Shown here: piece after piece, positions 49,349-60,140 of the stretch | Layout: each line of letters opens with the position of its first letter | How positions within the stretch are numbered: the first letter of the stretch is position 1 | From: Azadirachta indica | Taxonomy: Eukaryota; Streptophyta; Magnoliopsida; Sapindales; Meliaceae | Direction of reading: 5' to 3' | DNA length: 64,000 nucleotides | NCBI GenBank assembly: GCA_022749755.1 | Contig: CM040450.1 | Coordinates: 4,950,913 to 5,014,912, forward strand | Program-made: the position numbers and the translations under genes | The notes under the pieces: model-generated | Told to the model about the DNA's origin: nothing | Databases searched by the model: none | The model's input: the letters and a program-made list of their open reading frames with translations, nothing else

Positions 49349-50675
49349 GACTGTTAGAATTTAATTACCTTCTTCTCTCTGCCAATGTTAAGAACAATGA
49401 GCTCCACCAAACCCTTTGTATTCATCAAAACACCAAGCGCTAAAGACTCCCTAACTGGGATCATACACAGCATTGCCATCACGAAAGTTCCCAAAATCTT
49501 CCCCGCGCAAGCCGTTGATATAACCAAAACCAACAGCCCCCAGGCCTCCATCCCCCGGATCTTAGCCACGTCAGTTTTTAACCCGCTAGACGCAAAGTAA
49601 AGAGGCAGAAGCAAACCTGATACAAAATCCTGAATCTTTTTTATCAATCTCTCTGCAAATTCTCCTCCTTTCGGAATCGTCAATCCAAACACAAAAGCAC
49701 CAAATATTGAATGGATTCCTATAAGATCTGTCAGAAACCCAGACAACATTACACCAGCTAACGTTAGACAGATATAGAAATCATCAACTAAGCCCTGCTC
49801 GGAAGAGCACTGGCACGCGACCCAGTTCATAATTGGACGTACAATAATCAGCATGAAAGCCACGAAGGCAACCCCTGAAATGAGAACCCATATAGATATT
49901 AATGAGCTCTTATGAGCTTCACCCGATCCGTTGCCGGCCAGGGCGACGGCCAGGGCTAACAGAATCCATGCAGCGACGTCGTTGAACGCTGCAGCGGCCA
50001 TGGCAGTCTGACCCACGGGGGTCGTTAGGAGTTTCAGGTCTGCTAAAATGCGAGCGAGTACAGGGAAAGCTGTGATGGAAACAGCCACACCTATGAATAC
50101 GAGGAATTGGACGTAGCCAACTTTGTTCTCTACGTGAACAACTTTTTGGAGAAAAAAGGAGACTCCGGCTCCAAAGAGGAAGGGAAGTGTAATTCCAGCA
50201 AGTGCTATTTTAAAAGCACTTCTGCTATTCTGACGCATAGAGCTTAAGTCGAGTTCAAGTCCAACAAGGAAAAGAAAGAAGAGAAGACCAATGCTTGCTA
50301 CTGATTCCAGTATGGGAGTGCTCCATGAAGGAAAAACTAAGTGCAAGAATTCTTTGTTTCTTCCTAGAGCAGATGGTCCCAGCAAAATTCCACCCTGAAA
50401 AACAAAAGATATAAGAACTAACATTAATATGACTACTTTTATTTTCCGATAAATTAAATTTACAGTAATTAATGGAGGTAAACGAAACTCACAATAATTT
50501 CAGCAACCACTCTGGGTTGTCGCAGGGGTTTAATAAGAAAGGCAAGAAAGCGGCTGGTAAATAAAACCAACGTGGTTTGTACTATTAATAATGGGAAGGC
50601 AGAATTGAGAGGATTATCGCCTTGCCACGCTCCATCTGACGAGGTTTTGATACTGGTTATGTTGAGAGGCACCAT
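45295..50675 (-). CDS. CHX: Cation/H+ antiporter, CHX family (CHX17/18/19-like), three exons, intact
   Basis: Exons: 50675–50493, 50394–49369 and 46524–45295, all phase-0 junctions with GT–AG introns (donors GTGAGT and GTAATT; acceptors TTTTTCAG and CTAACAG). Predicted protein 812 aa, normal for the family. Start MVPLNITS was chosen because the exon then has the family leader ending DGAWQGDNPLNSAFPLLI. Residues about 25–440 form the multi-helix CPA2 sodium/proton-exchanger domain (PRVVAEII, GGILLGPSALGRNKE, GLLFFLFLVGLELDL, VSITAFPVLARILADLKLL). The ion-path pair Asn199-Asp200 lies in FNDVAAWILL, and a conserved Lys in ACAGKILGT is near residue 360. Exon 3 adds the hydrophilic cytosolic C-terminal domain. 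Family members exchange K+ (or other monovalent cations) for H+ at endomembranes or plasma membrane and affect pH and K+ homeostasis. The exact clade member is not certain. Confidence 0.95.
46822..47507. mobile_element. MITE-like inverted-repeat element in CHX intron 2
   Basis: The left arm GGTTGGGTCTAATATTTTTA… pairs with the complement of the right arm, GTTTGGTCTAATATCCTTAT…, and the match continues for more than 150 bp through AAAAATAATTATTATATTC-like sequence. The arm sequence is also similar to the element at 63290–63830. Confidence 0.65.
49273..49350. repeat. (CTA)n(ATA)n microsatellite next to the exon-2 donor
   Basis: About 78 bp of ACT then AAT trinucleotide repeats, ending some 18 bp inside intron 2 from the exon-2 splice donor. 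Confidence 0.95.
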
Positions 50676-50787
50676 GATTGTTCAATGATTATCTTTGTAG
50701 GCTGAAATGCAAGCAGTACTACCAATATAAACCTGTATTTTGTTTTGCTTTTGAAAGTTATGTACATGCAGTAGTTTTGTCTAGGGG

Positions 50788-50796
50788 TTTTATATA
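50788..50796 (-). promoter_or_regulatory. TATA box of CHX
   Basis: TATATAAAA on the – strand, about 115 bp before the ATG at 50675, followed by a C-rich stretch as at the pseudogene copy. A typical plant core promoter position allowing a leader of about 80 bases. Confidence 0.6.
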
Positions 50797-50845
50797 GGCG
50801 AGGTTAGAGATGTTGCTATAATGCTGGGTGATTTCCTTTTGTTAT

Positions 50846-50897
50846 TGGAGTACTCCACTTTCAGTGGACATAATTTCTTTGAGGATCCATTATCTAA
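50846..50897 (-). promoter_or_regulatory. Upstream block shared by CHX and its pseudogene
   Basis: On the – strand TTAGATAATGGATCCTCAAA… to GGAGTACTCCA matches 13178–13227. It includes the short palindrome GGAGTACTCC. It may be regulatory or simply part of the duplicated segment. Confidence 0.5.
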
Positions 50898-50905
50898 TTT
50901 AATAT

Positions 50906-52439
50906 TACAAGCTCGTATTATTGGTTTAAGGTTTAAACCATGATCCGCTCTTTCTAACTACCCTAACCGAGTTTTTTAAATCATTTTGCGTTCCTAAATC
51001 TTCAATATTTAATGTTATCATGATAACACAAAAGTAAGAATTTCCTGTATGCACATATTATGACAAACTTTGAGCCATAGAGATGCGAGATATTTGCTTC
51101 TTCCACAATTGATTCTTCTATCTTCTACCGCATTTGTTTAATTGATTTCACCTTTCATATTTTTTTCTCACACTACTTTTAAAAGAAAATTGTATTTAAT
51201 TTGTATTTGGTGCTTGTAATTATCTAATCAAATTATTTTATTTTCTCAAAATTTTATTTTTTTGAAATTTACATCAAAATTTTTTATTTAAAATTTTTTA
51301 TAGAAACCGTATAAGAAGTTGAATATACTTAAATTATAACGTGTTGCACACGATTTTTCTACTCTTTACCAACTCTATTTAAATAATTATTGGTCCAAAG
51401 TTTTTAATAAAATATTGATGGTGCCCCTTGCAAATGAAAGAATATATATGTATATGTGTGTATATATATATATATATGTGTGTGTGTGTATAATTCTTAC
51501 AATAAAAAAAATATAATATATTATTTCCCTCTTTTTTCTCATTCTTTTTGTTACACAATACATCAAATATATTATAATATTGTCGAACACTTCCAATCAA
51601 CTCAAATGTTGTAGAAGTCATAATATACTAATGGCCGCAACATAATAAAAAATTAATGCTATAGAAGTCATTAAGTTTTAATGATATTATAGAATTTTAT
51701 TTGTGATGGAAAAAGGTACACCTTCTGTAAACAAATATGAATATTTTTTATGACTACAAAATAAAAATATGCAATGTTTAAAAAACTAAATTATTTGAAT
51801 CGCGTTTTTCGATTTTTAAAATATAGAATTAATTTGTTATTAACTAGGTGAATTAAAGTTAAAGTGTCAATAAATGATCAATTTATCAATCAATTAGTTA
51901 GTTCTTTGACTTCTTATTCCAAATAAACTTTAACGCAAGTGAAAAAGAGAAAGCGGACATATTTTAAAAAAAAAAATCTGTAATTAAGTAACAATCTCTT
52001 TATATAAATAGATTAATAAGGCAAAATAATTAATAATAATTTATTATCTAAAGTGGTTGGGTATATATGAAATATATGTATAATTATTTTTTTAATAATT
52101 TTAATTTTTTAAAGACTTAATTGGGAGATAAAATATTATAACTTTTCGGAAAAAAGTTTTTGTTGCCTAGTCTGGCTAACCTTACCTCGCGGTTGATTAA
52201 TGGCTTAGACCAATAAAATTTTCTTTTTAATTTGTTTTTATTTATTTAAGATTCATTATTACTGGTTTAGAAATTTTGCTTGCTAATAGACTACGATCGT
52301 ATCTTAAAAATTCTCTAGAACCATTGTCACCTAAATAATAGAAAATAGTTGCATTAATAATAGTATATAAATGTGAAATTTGAGTAGTAAAGCCTCGATC
52401 CTTATCCTTATACATTAAAAAAAATAACAACAAATTAAA
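50906..52439. other. Intergenic DNA between CHX and the expansin pseudogene
   Basis: No gene seen. Microsatellite of TA and TG units at about 51448–51492; the open frames there are Ile/Tyr/His repeats caused by it. Confidence 0.55.
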
Positions 52440-53475
52440 AAATATAATTAAATTTTTTTAAATTGATCTTCTCTGAAAGTTTGTCCGAATTTTCAATCAA
52501 CAGAATAACATCGTTGCTGATCATAACAGTTTTGTCATCACTCGTAATAACTTTGAAGGAAAGGCTTTGGCCATCCAAGCAAGTATTACTAGATCTGCCA
52601 ATTTTGACTCCAATTCATCGTCATTGTTTCCCATCCTGTCTTAGAACCTTGACTGATACTGCCTTGACATCTCCTGGACCTCTCACATTTGTTGTCATAC
52701 TAAATTAAAGTACGAATGCCCATTGATCGTGAATCTTATCCCTCCTTTCTTCACACACAGAACCCAACATACATATCCCAAGTAAAAGAAACGCTTGTTT
52801 TCAGCATCGATTGCCCCTTCAGTTAAGGAATATATATATATAGCTAGAATTTTTGTAAATCAATCAAGTTTTTTTACGTACCTTCTAAAGATGACAGGTA
52901 CAATTCCAGCCTCATGTTGTGCAATTTCCAACTAAGAAGGTTGAGGCAAATCAAAATGTAGACAAGCGTGATTAGACCCGCCGCCATTATTATTGGACAA
53001 AGCATAATTGACCAGGAAGACATAAATTAGTGGCGGTGACGGTGACGGTCCCAGGGAGACATTTTGCAGGTTGATATGGCACCGAATCTGCTGATAGCAT
53101 GCACCACGTAGTATATTTACACCCATTGTTGGAAAGAATTGTGCTTTCAGCTGCAGTTTTCTTCCCATAACCCCCGCTTGTGTAAATTTCCACAACCTGC
53201 ATCTACAAATAATAAGAGTAATAATAATAATAATTAAGAATATATAAAAATATATAAAAGGCCATGAAGATATTAATTAAATATACAAGAGTGAACAACT
53301 TACTCATTGTGTCTGAAGAATCTTTTCCCCCATAAAATGTGGCAATTGCACTTCGCCAGACACCATGATCATCATCATCATGGTCATCATGTCCATTAAT
53401 GACATGAATATTGTAAATACTGAACAAAAACAAATTAGCAACAAACAATAAATTTTTTATTGCTTTAATGGCCAT
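52440..53475 (-). pseudogene. Alpha-expansin (EXPA) pseudogene
   Basis: Exon 1 (53475–53304) encodes MAIKAIKNLLFVANLFLFSI, a signal-peptide-like start, then GHDDHDDDDHG and WRSAIATFYGGKDSSDTM, and ends at a GTAAGT donor at the usual expansin intron position. Exon 2 (about 53203–52882) keeps AGCGNL, YGKKTAAESTIL, GACYQQIRC, CLPGTVTVTATNLC and HFDLPQPS, but in different frames, with a TAG directly after the last. IAQHEAGIVPVIFRR follows before GTACGT. The last part (about 52760–52450) encodes [20 protein letters not shown] and CLDGQSLSFKVITSDD. At least four frameshifts and two stops, plus no clear final acceptor, rule out function. Functional family members loosen cell walls after secretion. 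Confidence 0.9.
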
Positions 53476-54563
53476 TATGTGCATGCTTGGAATATGAAGA
53501 TGGTGGGTTTTTCTTTTTATTTTGATTCGGATTCGGCTTCAGAGAAAAGAGGAAGAGAATCAATTATTTATACAGGAAAGGGTAACAGAGCAATAAATTA
53601 ATTATCGACAGAGAGGGAGGTGGTTTTGTGAACTAACAGAAGTCGAATTCCAAATATATAGCCTTCTTTTTCTCTTTTTCTTTTTTCTTAACACAAACAA
53701 ATTTTAATACAAAATAAATATTTATTTATTTATATATTTAACTCTATATTATTGTAAATGAAATATATTCAAGTGTGTTAATTATTTTTTGAATTTTAGT
53801 TAGTTATGGTTCAATAAAACATTAAATCTTAATTAATTCGAGAAAGTAATAAATGTTTTGTTGTAAGAATAATATCTTATTAATTTTTTTTTTTTTTTGT
53901 TTTGTTACAGTTTATTTTTTTATCGTAGAAATAAGAGAAGAAATTGAAGGGTTGAATTTGTTTTCACATTAATCTTCAAAGAATAAAATTGGTCTTGTCA
54001 AATAAAATAGAGAGCTGCCTTAAAATTCAAAGTACCCAGCTAAAACCAATGATGCATATATAGATTTTATCATGGCAGAATATTGTAAATATATAATTCA
54101 TATGATTAATTCCTCTTATAATGTAAAAACTTTATAGAGATACGTCCCTTTAGAATATATGCTGCTTTTGGCATTTAAATCTAATCAATTGTTGGGATAT
54201 GTAATTCGATTCACTTTTAGACTTAGTGCGGTTGATCTAGCTCTTTCTTGCTTATATATAGCTCTTTCTTCAAATCTTGTATGGAGTTAAATCAACCACG
54301 TAATTTGAACACTGTACTGTTATGGTATATATATATATATATGTATATATATATGCGTGCGTGTACATATACACTATAACCTTATCCTTGATTATGGAAT
54401 ATTAATTTAACATGTGCTGTTGAATGAATTTCTAAAGATTCTAATTAGACTGCTTTAAAAACGTACAGTCAGTGATACATATAGGTTCAATATTAATTTC
54501 CAAATGGTTCTCTCGTATTTTCCAGCATTGATCATTGACATTAAAATTGTTCAGTGCAATTTA
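53476..54563. other. Intergenic DNA
   Basis: No gene seen. A T run at 53886–53899 and TA/TG microsatellite at 54330–54365. ATTTA at 54559–54563 is the target duplication of Copia_4. Confidence 0.55.
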
Positions 54564-55334
54564 TGTTGGGATAAAATAATACAAACTAATTTACGAAAGT
54601 ACAAAAATTACCTTATCCCTCTTACGTGAATCTAATAGAAAACAAACAAATAGATTAACAATCTTTAGGCACAAAATCAATTCTTGTACAGCAATCATAT
54701 CAATAACAAAACAACCATAACAAAATCAATTTCAACATAGAAAACCTCCCTAATGTGAGGAGTAAAAATCATGGGACCGTAGTCCACTAAAAAAACTCCA
54801 CTATAATCAAATAATGAGAATACACAATTTCTCTCTAATTAGAACTAGAAGTACACATTTACAATATTTTCAAGATCACACAATCTTGGCAAACAATCAA
54901 GTTTTACAAAGAAATTAGAGAAAGTTCAAGAAAAACATAAACAAAATGGTGGCTTAACTTCTAACCATGAAATCTTGAGAAAAGGGAGCTTCAAATCTAA
55001 TCTCTACCGTTCAAAATTTAGTCCTCTGAGTTTGAAAGCTGTTGGTAAAATTTCAACTCAATCGGACCACAAATCGACCTCCGATCAACCATTTGATCAA
55101 AACTATTCCGAATTTACTATTTTACCTCTCTCTTGTGAATAGTACTCGCTCTCTCTAAAAACGATAAACAGTGCCTGCTTCTCTTCTAACCCATATATAT
55201 ATATTGTAACAAAAAAAATTAAAATATTAACCCTACTTGAGAAAAGACCAAAATGTTCTTAAGCTAATTAGGCTTAATTATTATTGAAGAGAAAATTTGA
55301 GCCATCTTCAAATAGGAGGAAACTCAACCTAATA
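54564..55334 (-). repeat. 3' LTR of Copia_4
   Basis: On the – strand TATTAGGTTGAGTTTCC to TTTTATCCCAACA. It aligns with 59362–60135 along its length. Confidence 0.93.
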
Positions 55335-55351
55335 TATCTCCCCCTTTCCGA

Positions 55352-58300
55352 CTATATGGAGGGACTTGCCAACCTAACAATCGAACAACAAACTTCAAGC
55401 TTTTCCCTCGGAAGAGTCTTGGTTAACATATCAGAGTCATTGTGATCTGTGTGAATCTTTTCAAGCTCAAACATATTATCATTAAGTGCATCTCTCAACC
55501 AATGATATCTCACACCAATATATTTTGATTTTGCATGAAAAGAGGAATTTTTACTCAAGTGAATTGCACTCTGATTATCACAAAATACCATATATCGCTG
55601 TTGCTTGAAATTAAGTTCTTGTAAGAACCTCTTCATCCACAACAATTCTTTGCATGCTTCAATCGCTACAATGAATTCTGCCTCTGTAGTAGAAAGTGTA
55701 ACACATTTTTATAGTCTTGATTACCATGATACATCAAGTAACCTGTAGTAGACTTTCGAGTATCAACATCTCCAGCCATATCTGAGTCTGTATAGCCAAC
55801 TAACATAGGTTCTCCACTTCCAAAAGTGAGTTTGAAATTGGAAGTACCTCGAAGGTATCTCATAATCTACTTCACTGCATTCCAATGCTTTCTTCCTGAA
55901 TTGGATAAAAATATAACAACACTAACTGCATGAGCTATATCCGGTCTTATGCATACCATTACATACATCAAGCTTTCAACTGCTGAAGTATAAGAAACTC
56001 TTTCTATGTCTTCCTTCTCTTTATTTGTTGTAGGGGACTGCTTGGTACTTAACCTAAAGTGTGTAGCAAGAGGAGTGCTAACCACTTTAGCGTTACTCAT
56101 GTTGAACCTTTCAAGTACCTTTTCAATGTAATACTTTTTTGATATACACAACTTCTTGGTTGCTCTACCTTGATAAATTCGGATGTCAAGGATTTGTTTT
56201 ACTGGCCCTAAATCCTTCATGGCAAAGAATTTGCTCAACTGCTTCTTTAACCTGTCAATTTTATAAACATTCCTACCAACAATCAACATGTCATCAACAT
56301 AAAGCAACAATATGATAAAATCATCATCAGAGAATTTTTGCACAAAAAAGTAATGGTTAGAAAAAGTTTTTTGGGTAGTCTTGCTCTTCCATAACTAATT
56401 CAAACTTTTTATACCACTGTCTTGGTGCTTGTTTCAAGCCATAGAGGCTTTTCTTCAGCTTGCACACATAGTCTTCTTTTCCTTTTATTCTGAAACCCTC
56501 TGGCTGCTCCATATAAATTTCTTTATCTAAGTCCCCATGTAGAAAAGCAGTCTTTACATCTATTTGCTCAACCTCTAAGTCAAGACTAGCCGCTATGCCA
56601 ATACCACACGAATTGATGACATCTTGACAACTAGAGAGAAGATTTTATCAAAGTCAACACCTTTTCTTTGGTTAAATCTCTTGACAACCAATCTAGCTTT
56701 GTATCGTGGCTGCGAGGTATGTTTTTCCTGTTTCACTCTGTACACTCATTTGTTCTTCAAAGCTCTTTTACCCTTAGATAACTTTATCAACTCAAATGTG
56801 TGATTTTCGTACAGTGACTTCATATCGTCTTGCATAGCATTAATCCACTCCTTCTTGTATTTATTTTCCACTGCTTCTGCATAACATTCAGGTTCTCCCC
56901 CATTAGTTAGTAACACATACTCACTCGTAGGATACCATGTGGAAGGCTATCGGTTTCTGGTAGATCTTCTGAGTGGAGCATCTAATGCAGCCTCTGAAGT
57001 AGATGACTGATCCTAAACATCATCATCAACCTCAACCCATGTATGAGTGTTAATATCACCTATACCATGCTGATTATCCTGAACTTCATCTGTAGGCTGT
57101 GCTAAAATATGTGTAGGAAGAACTAGATCCAAGTCTATCAATGCATCACTATATTAAGGCATTGCTTCTTTTGACTTCTCAATATCTTATATAGTTTGGT
57201 CTTCCATAAATACAGCATCCCAATTTCTTACAAGTTTCTTTTACACTAGATCATAAAACCTGTAATCAAACTCATCTTGACCATAGCCGAGAAATACACA
57301 CTGTCTTGTCTTAACATCAAGTTTAGACCTCTCATCTTTGGGAATATGCATAAATGCTTTACATCCAAAGACACTCAAATAATCATAAGCAACATCCTTT
57401 CCTAACCAAACTTTATCTGGAACATCAAAGTCTAAAGGAACATACAGTGTGAGATTCAATATATGCACAACTGTATTCAAAGCCTCCCCCCAAAAAGATA
57501 TTGGCAATTGTGCTTGTGAAAGCAAACATCTCACTCTTTCAATTAGTGTTCTATTCATCCTCTCAGTTAGCCCATTTAACTGAGGAGTCTTCAGAGGTGT
57601 TTTTTGATGATGAATTCTTAACTGTCTGCAATACTCATCAAATGGTCCAGAATACTCACCCCTATTATCAGTTCCAATGCACTTCAACTTTTTCCCAGTC
57701 TGTCTCTCAACTAAGGCCTGAAACTATTTGAACATATCTAGTACTTGATCTTTTGTCTTCAATGTATAAACCCACAGCATTCTTGAGTGATCATCTATAA
57801 AAGTCACAAAATAGAGAGCACCACTAAGTTTTTTTGTTTTTATATGACCACAAACATCAGAATGTACTAGTTCGAGTATACCTGATTTTCTTGAAGGTGG
57901 AGATGTCTTGAATGTAGTCCTAATTTACTTCCCTACCAAGCAATAAACACATTTCTTCAAAAATTCATTTTTCAACCCAGAAAGCATATTCTTCTTGGCC
58001 AAAACATTCAAACCCTTCTCACTCATGTGACCAAGTTTTCTATGTCATAACTCAATTGTATCTTCATTTTTCATTGTATTAATACTGCTGTCTGCAATCT
58101 TTACTTGTATAAAGTACAATAAAGAACATTTCTTTCCTGGGGCCACAATCATGGAACCTTTGCTAAGTTTCTATTTACCACCACTAAAGTTGTTAAAGAA
58201 ACCCTCATCATCAAGTTTATCTGCAGAAATCAAGTTCAAACGAATATTAGGAGTATGTTTAACATTTTTTACAAGTAACATTGTGCCATTATTGGTCTCT

Positions 58301-59311
58301 AAGCACACATCTCCCATGTCTATAACTTTAGCTAAGCCATTATTTCCCATCTTAACATCTCAAAAATGACCGAATGTATAAGATGTAAAGAATTTCCTTC
58401 GCGATGTAGCATGAATAGAGGCACCACTATCAATTACCCAGCTGGTCTCATGGCACACAAGATTGACAACATCATCATCATACATAATAAGAAAGTCATC
58501 CGTAACAGTAGCAACTCTGTCATCATCACTACTATCATCATTTTTCTTTTCCTTTCCTTTATCCTTCTTGTTGTCTTGCTTGAGCTGTTGATAATACTTC
58601 TTTATATACCCCTTCAAACCATAATGATAGCATTCAACATTGGTAAACTTATTGGTCTTACTTTTACTTTTATCTCTATTCTTCGGACCTCTACTCTTAC
58701 TCCTCCCACTCTTTTCTGCGACTGAAATATTTGACTGTGAAGAACCTTGTGACTTTCTTCTATCCTCTTCATTCAGAACACTATTCTTAGTCAATTCCAT
58801 GGTGATAATACCATCAGGAGCTGAGTTAGATAATGGCATTCTAAATGTCTCCTATGAGTCTGGTAATGTGCATAAAAGTCATAACCTTTGTACTTCATCT
58901 TCAAATTTGATGTCCATTCCAGCCAACTGATTAATGATTCCCTAAAATGCATTCAAGTGATCTGTCATAAGTTTTCCATTTCGATATTTCAAGTTCATCA
59001 TCTGCTTTATGAAAAAAATTTATTGTTCTCGGTTTTTCTGGCATACAACTCTTCAAACTTATTCCACAAAGAACTTGCATCTGTCTCTCCACTGATGTGA
59101 TTCAAAATATTGTCATCTACCCATTGTCTAATATACTCACACACCTGATGATGAAGCAACTTCCATTGTGCATCTGTTTTATTATCGAGTTTCTGTTTCT
59201 CAAACACGAGTAAATAGTAATCTTTCACGTATTAAAGATTTTCATCTTTTCCTTCCATAAATGATAATTTGCACTATTTAAATTAACCATTCTACTTATA
59301 TTAGCTTCCAT
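55352..59311 (-). pseudogene. Copia_4 gag-pol pseudogene
   Basis: Gag starts at 59311 (MEANISRMVNLNSANYHLWK) and continues at 59228–59007 (WKLLHHQVCEYIRQWVDDNI). The knuckle near 58640 reads CYHYGLKGYIKKYY, with Cys and His ligands lost. Protease near 58430 keeps WVIDSGASIHAT, including the catalytic Asp-Ser-Gly. GAG_pre-integrase and integrase occupy about 58360–57241 (MKCIGTDNRGEYSGPFDEYC; GLTERMNRTLIERVRCLL). Reverse transcriptase is at about 56750–55867 (LLYVDDMLIVG at 56300). RNase H is at 55863–55352 (GYTDSDMAGDVDTRKSTTGY; VFCDNQSAIHLSKNSSFHAK; DMLTKTLPREKL). Stops and frameshifts break it in several places, for example near 55865 and 56350. Confidence 0.93.
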
Positions 59312-59361
59312 TATTCAACACCATGCACAAAACAAATATAACCAAAACTCTGATACCACTT

Positions 59362-60135
59362 CGTTGGGATAAACTATTTAAAACCAATTTGCAAAAGCAC
59401 AATAATTACTTTATCCCCTCTTGCGTGAACTTAATAGGAAACAAATAAATAGAGCAATAATCTTTGAGCACAAAATCAATTCTTGGACAGCAATCACATC
59501 ATCAACAAAACAACCGTAACACAATCAATTTTAACGTGGAAAACCTCCCCAATATAAGGAGTAAAAATCACAGGATCGTAGTCCACTCAAAAAACTCCAC
59601 TATAATCAAATAATGGGAATACACAATTTCTCTCTACCTAAAATTAGAGGTATACATCCACAATATTTTCAAGATCACACAATCTTGACAAACAATCAAG
59701 TTTTACAAAAAAATTAGAGAGAGTTTAAGAAAAATATAATTAAAGTAGTGGCTTAACTTCCAACCATGAAATCTGGAGAAAATAGAGCTTCAAATCTGAT
59801 ATTCACAATTCAGAATTTAATTTTCTGAGTTTGGAAGCTACTAGTAAAATTTCAGCTCAATCGGACCGCAAATTGACCTTCGATCAACCACTTGATTAAA
59901 ACTGTTTCGAGTTTATTATTCTACCTTTCTCTTGTGAGCAGTACCTGCTTTCTTTCAAAATGATGAACAGCAACCGCTTCTCTTCTTAACTCACATATGT
60001 ATATTGTAACAAAAAAAAATTAAAACATTAACCCAACTTGAAAAAAGAACAAAATGTTCTTAAACTAATTAGACTTAATTAGTATTGAAGAGAAAATTTG
60101 AACCATCTCCAAATGGAAGAAAACTCAACCCAATA
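59362..60135 (-). repeat. 5' LTR of Copia_4
   Basis: On the – strand TATTGGGTTGAGTTTTC to TTTATCCCAACG; the final CA is mutated to CG in this copy only. Confidence 0.93.
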
Positions 60136-60140
60136 ATTTA

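Larger units (their letters stand above)
46525..49368 (-). other. CHX intron 2 (2844 bp)
   Basis: Unusually long beside the 98-bp intron 1 (50395–50492). It contains a MITE-like inverted repeat (46822–47507), a (TA)n run (about 48112–48132) and a trinucleotide microsatellite near the donor (49273–49350). No nested gene seen. Confidence 0.85.
54564..60135 (-). mobile_element. Copia_4: full-length Ty1/Copia retrotransposon with ATTTA target duplication
   Basis: LTRs at 54564–55334 and 59362–60135 flank a broken gag-pol on the – strand. ATTTA lies exactly outside both ends (54559–54563 and 60136–60140). The primer-binding site TGGTATCAGAG, perfectly complementary to the initiator Met tRNA end, is at about 59350–59360. 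A purine tract GAAAGGGGGAGA (– strand, near 55337–55348) precedes the 3' LTR. Both LTRs begin TATT instead of TGTT on the element strand. Confidence 0.95.

Noticed and set aside
51379..51621. Open frames with His-Ile-Tyr runs
   Set aside because: Translation of the TA/TG microsatellite at 51448–51492.
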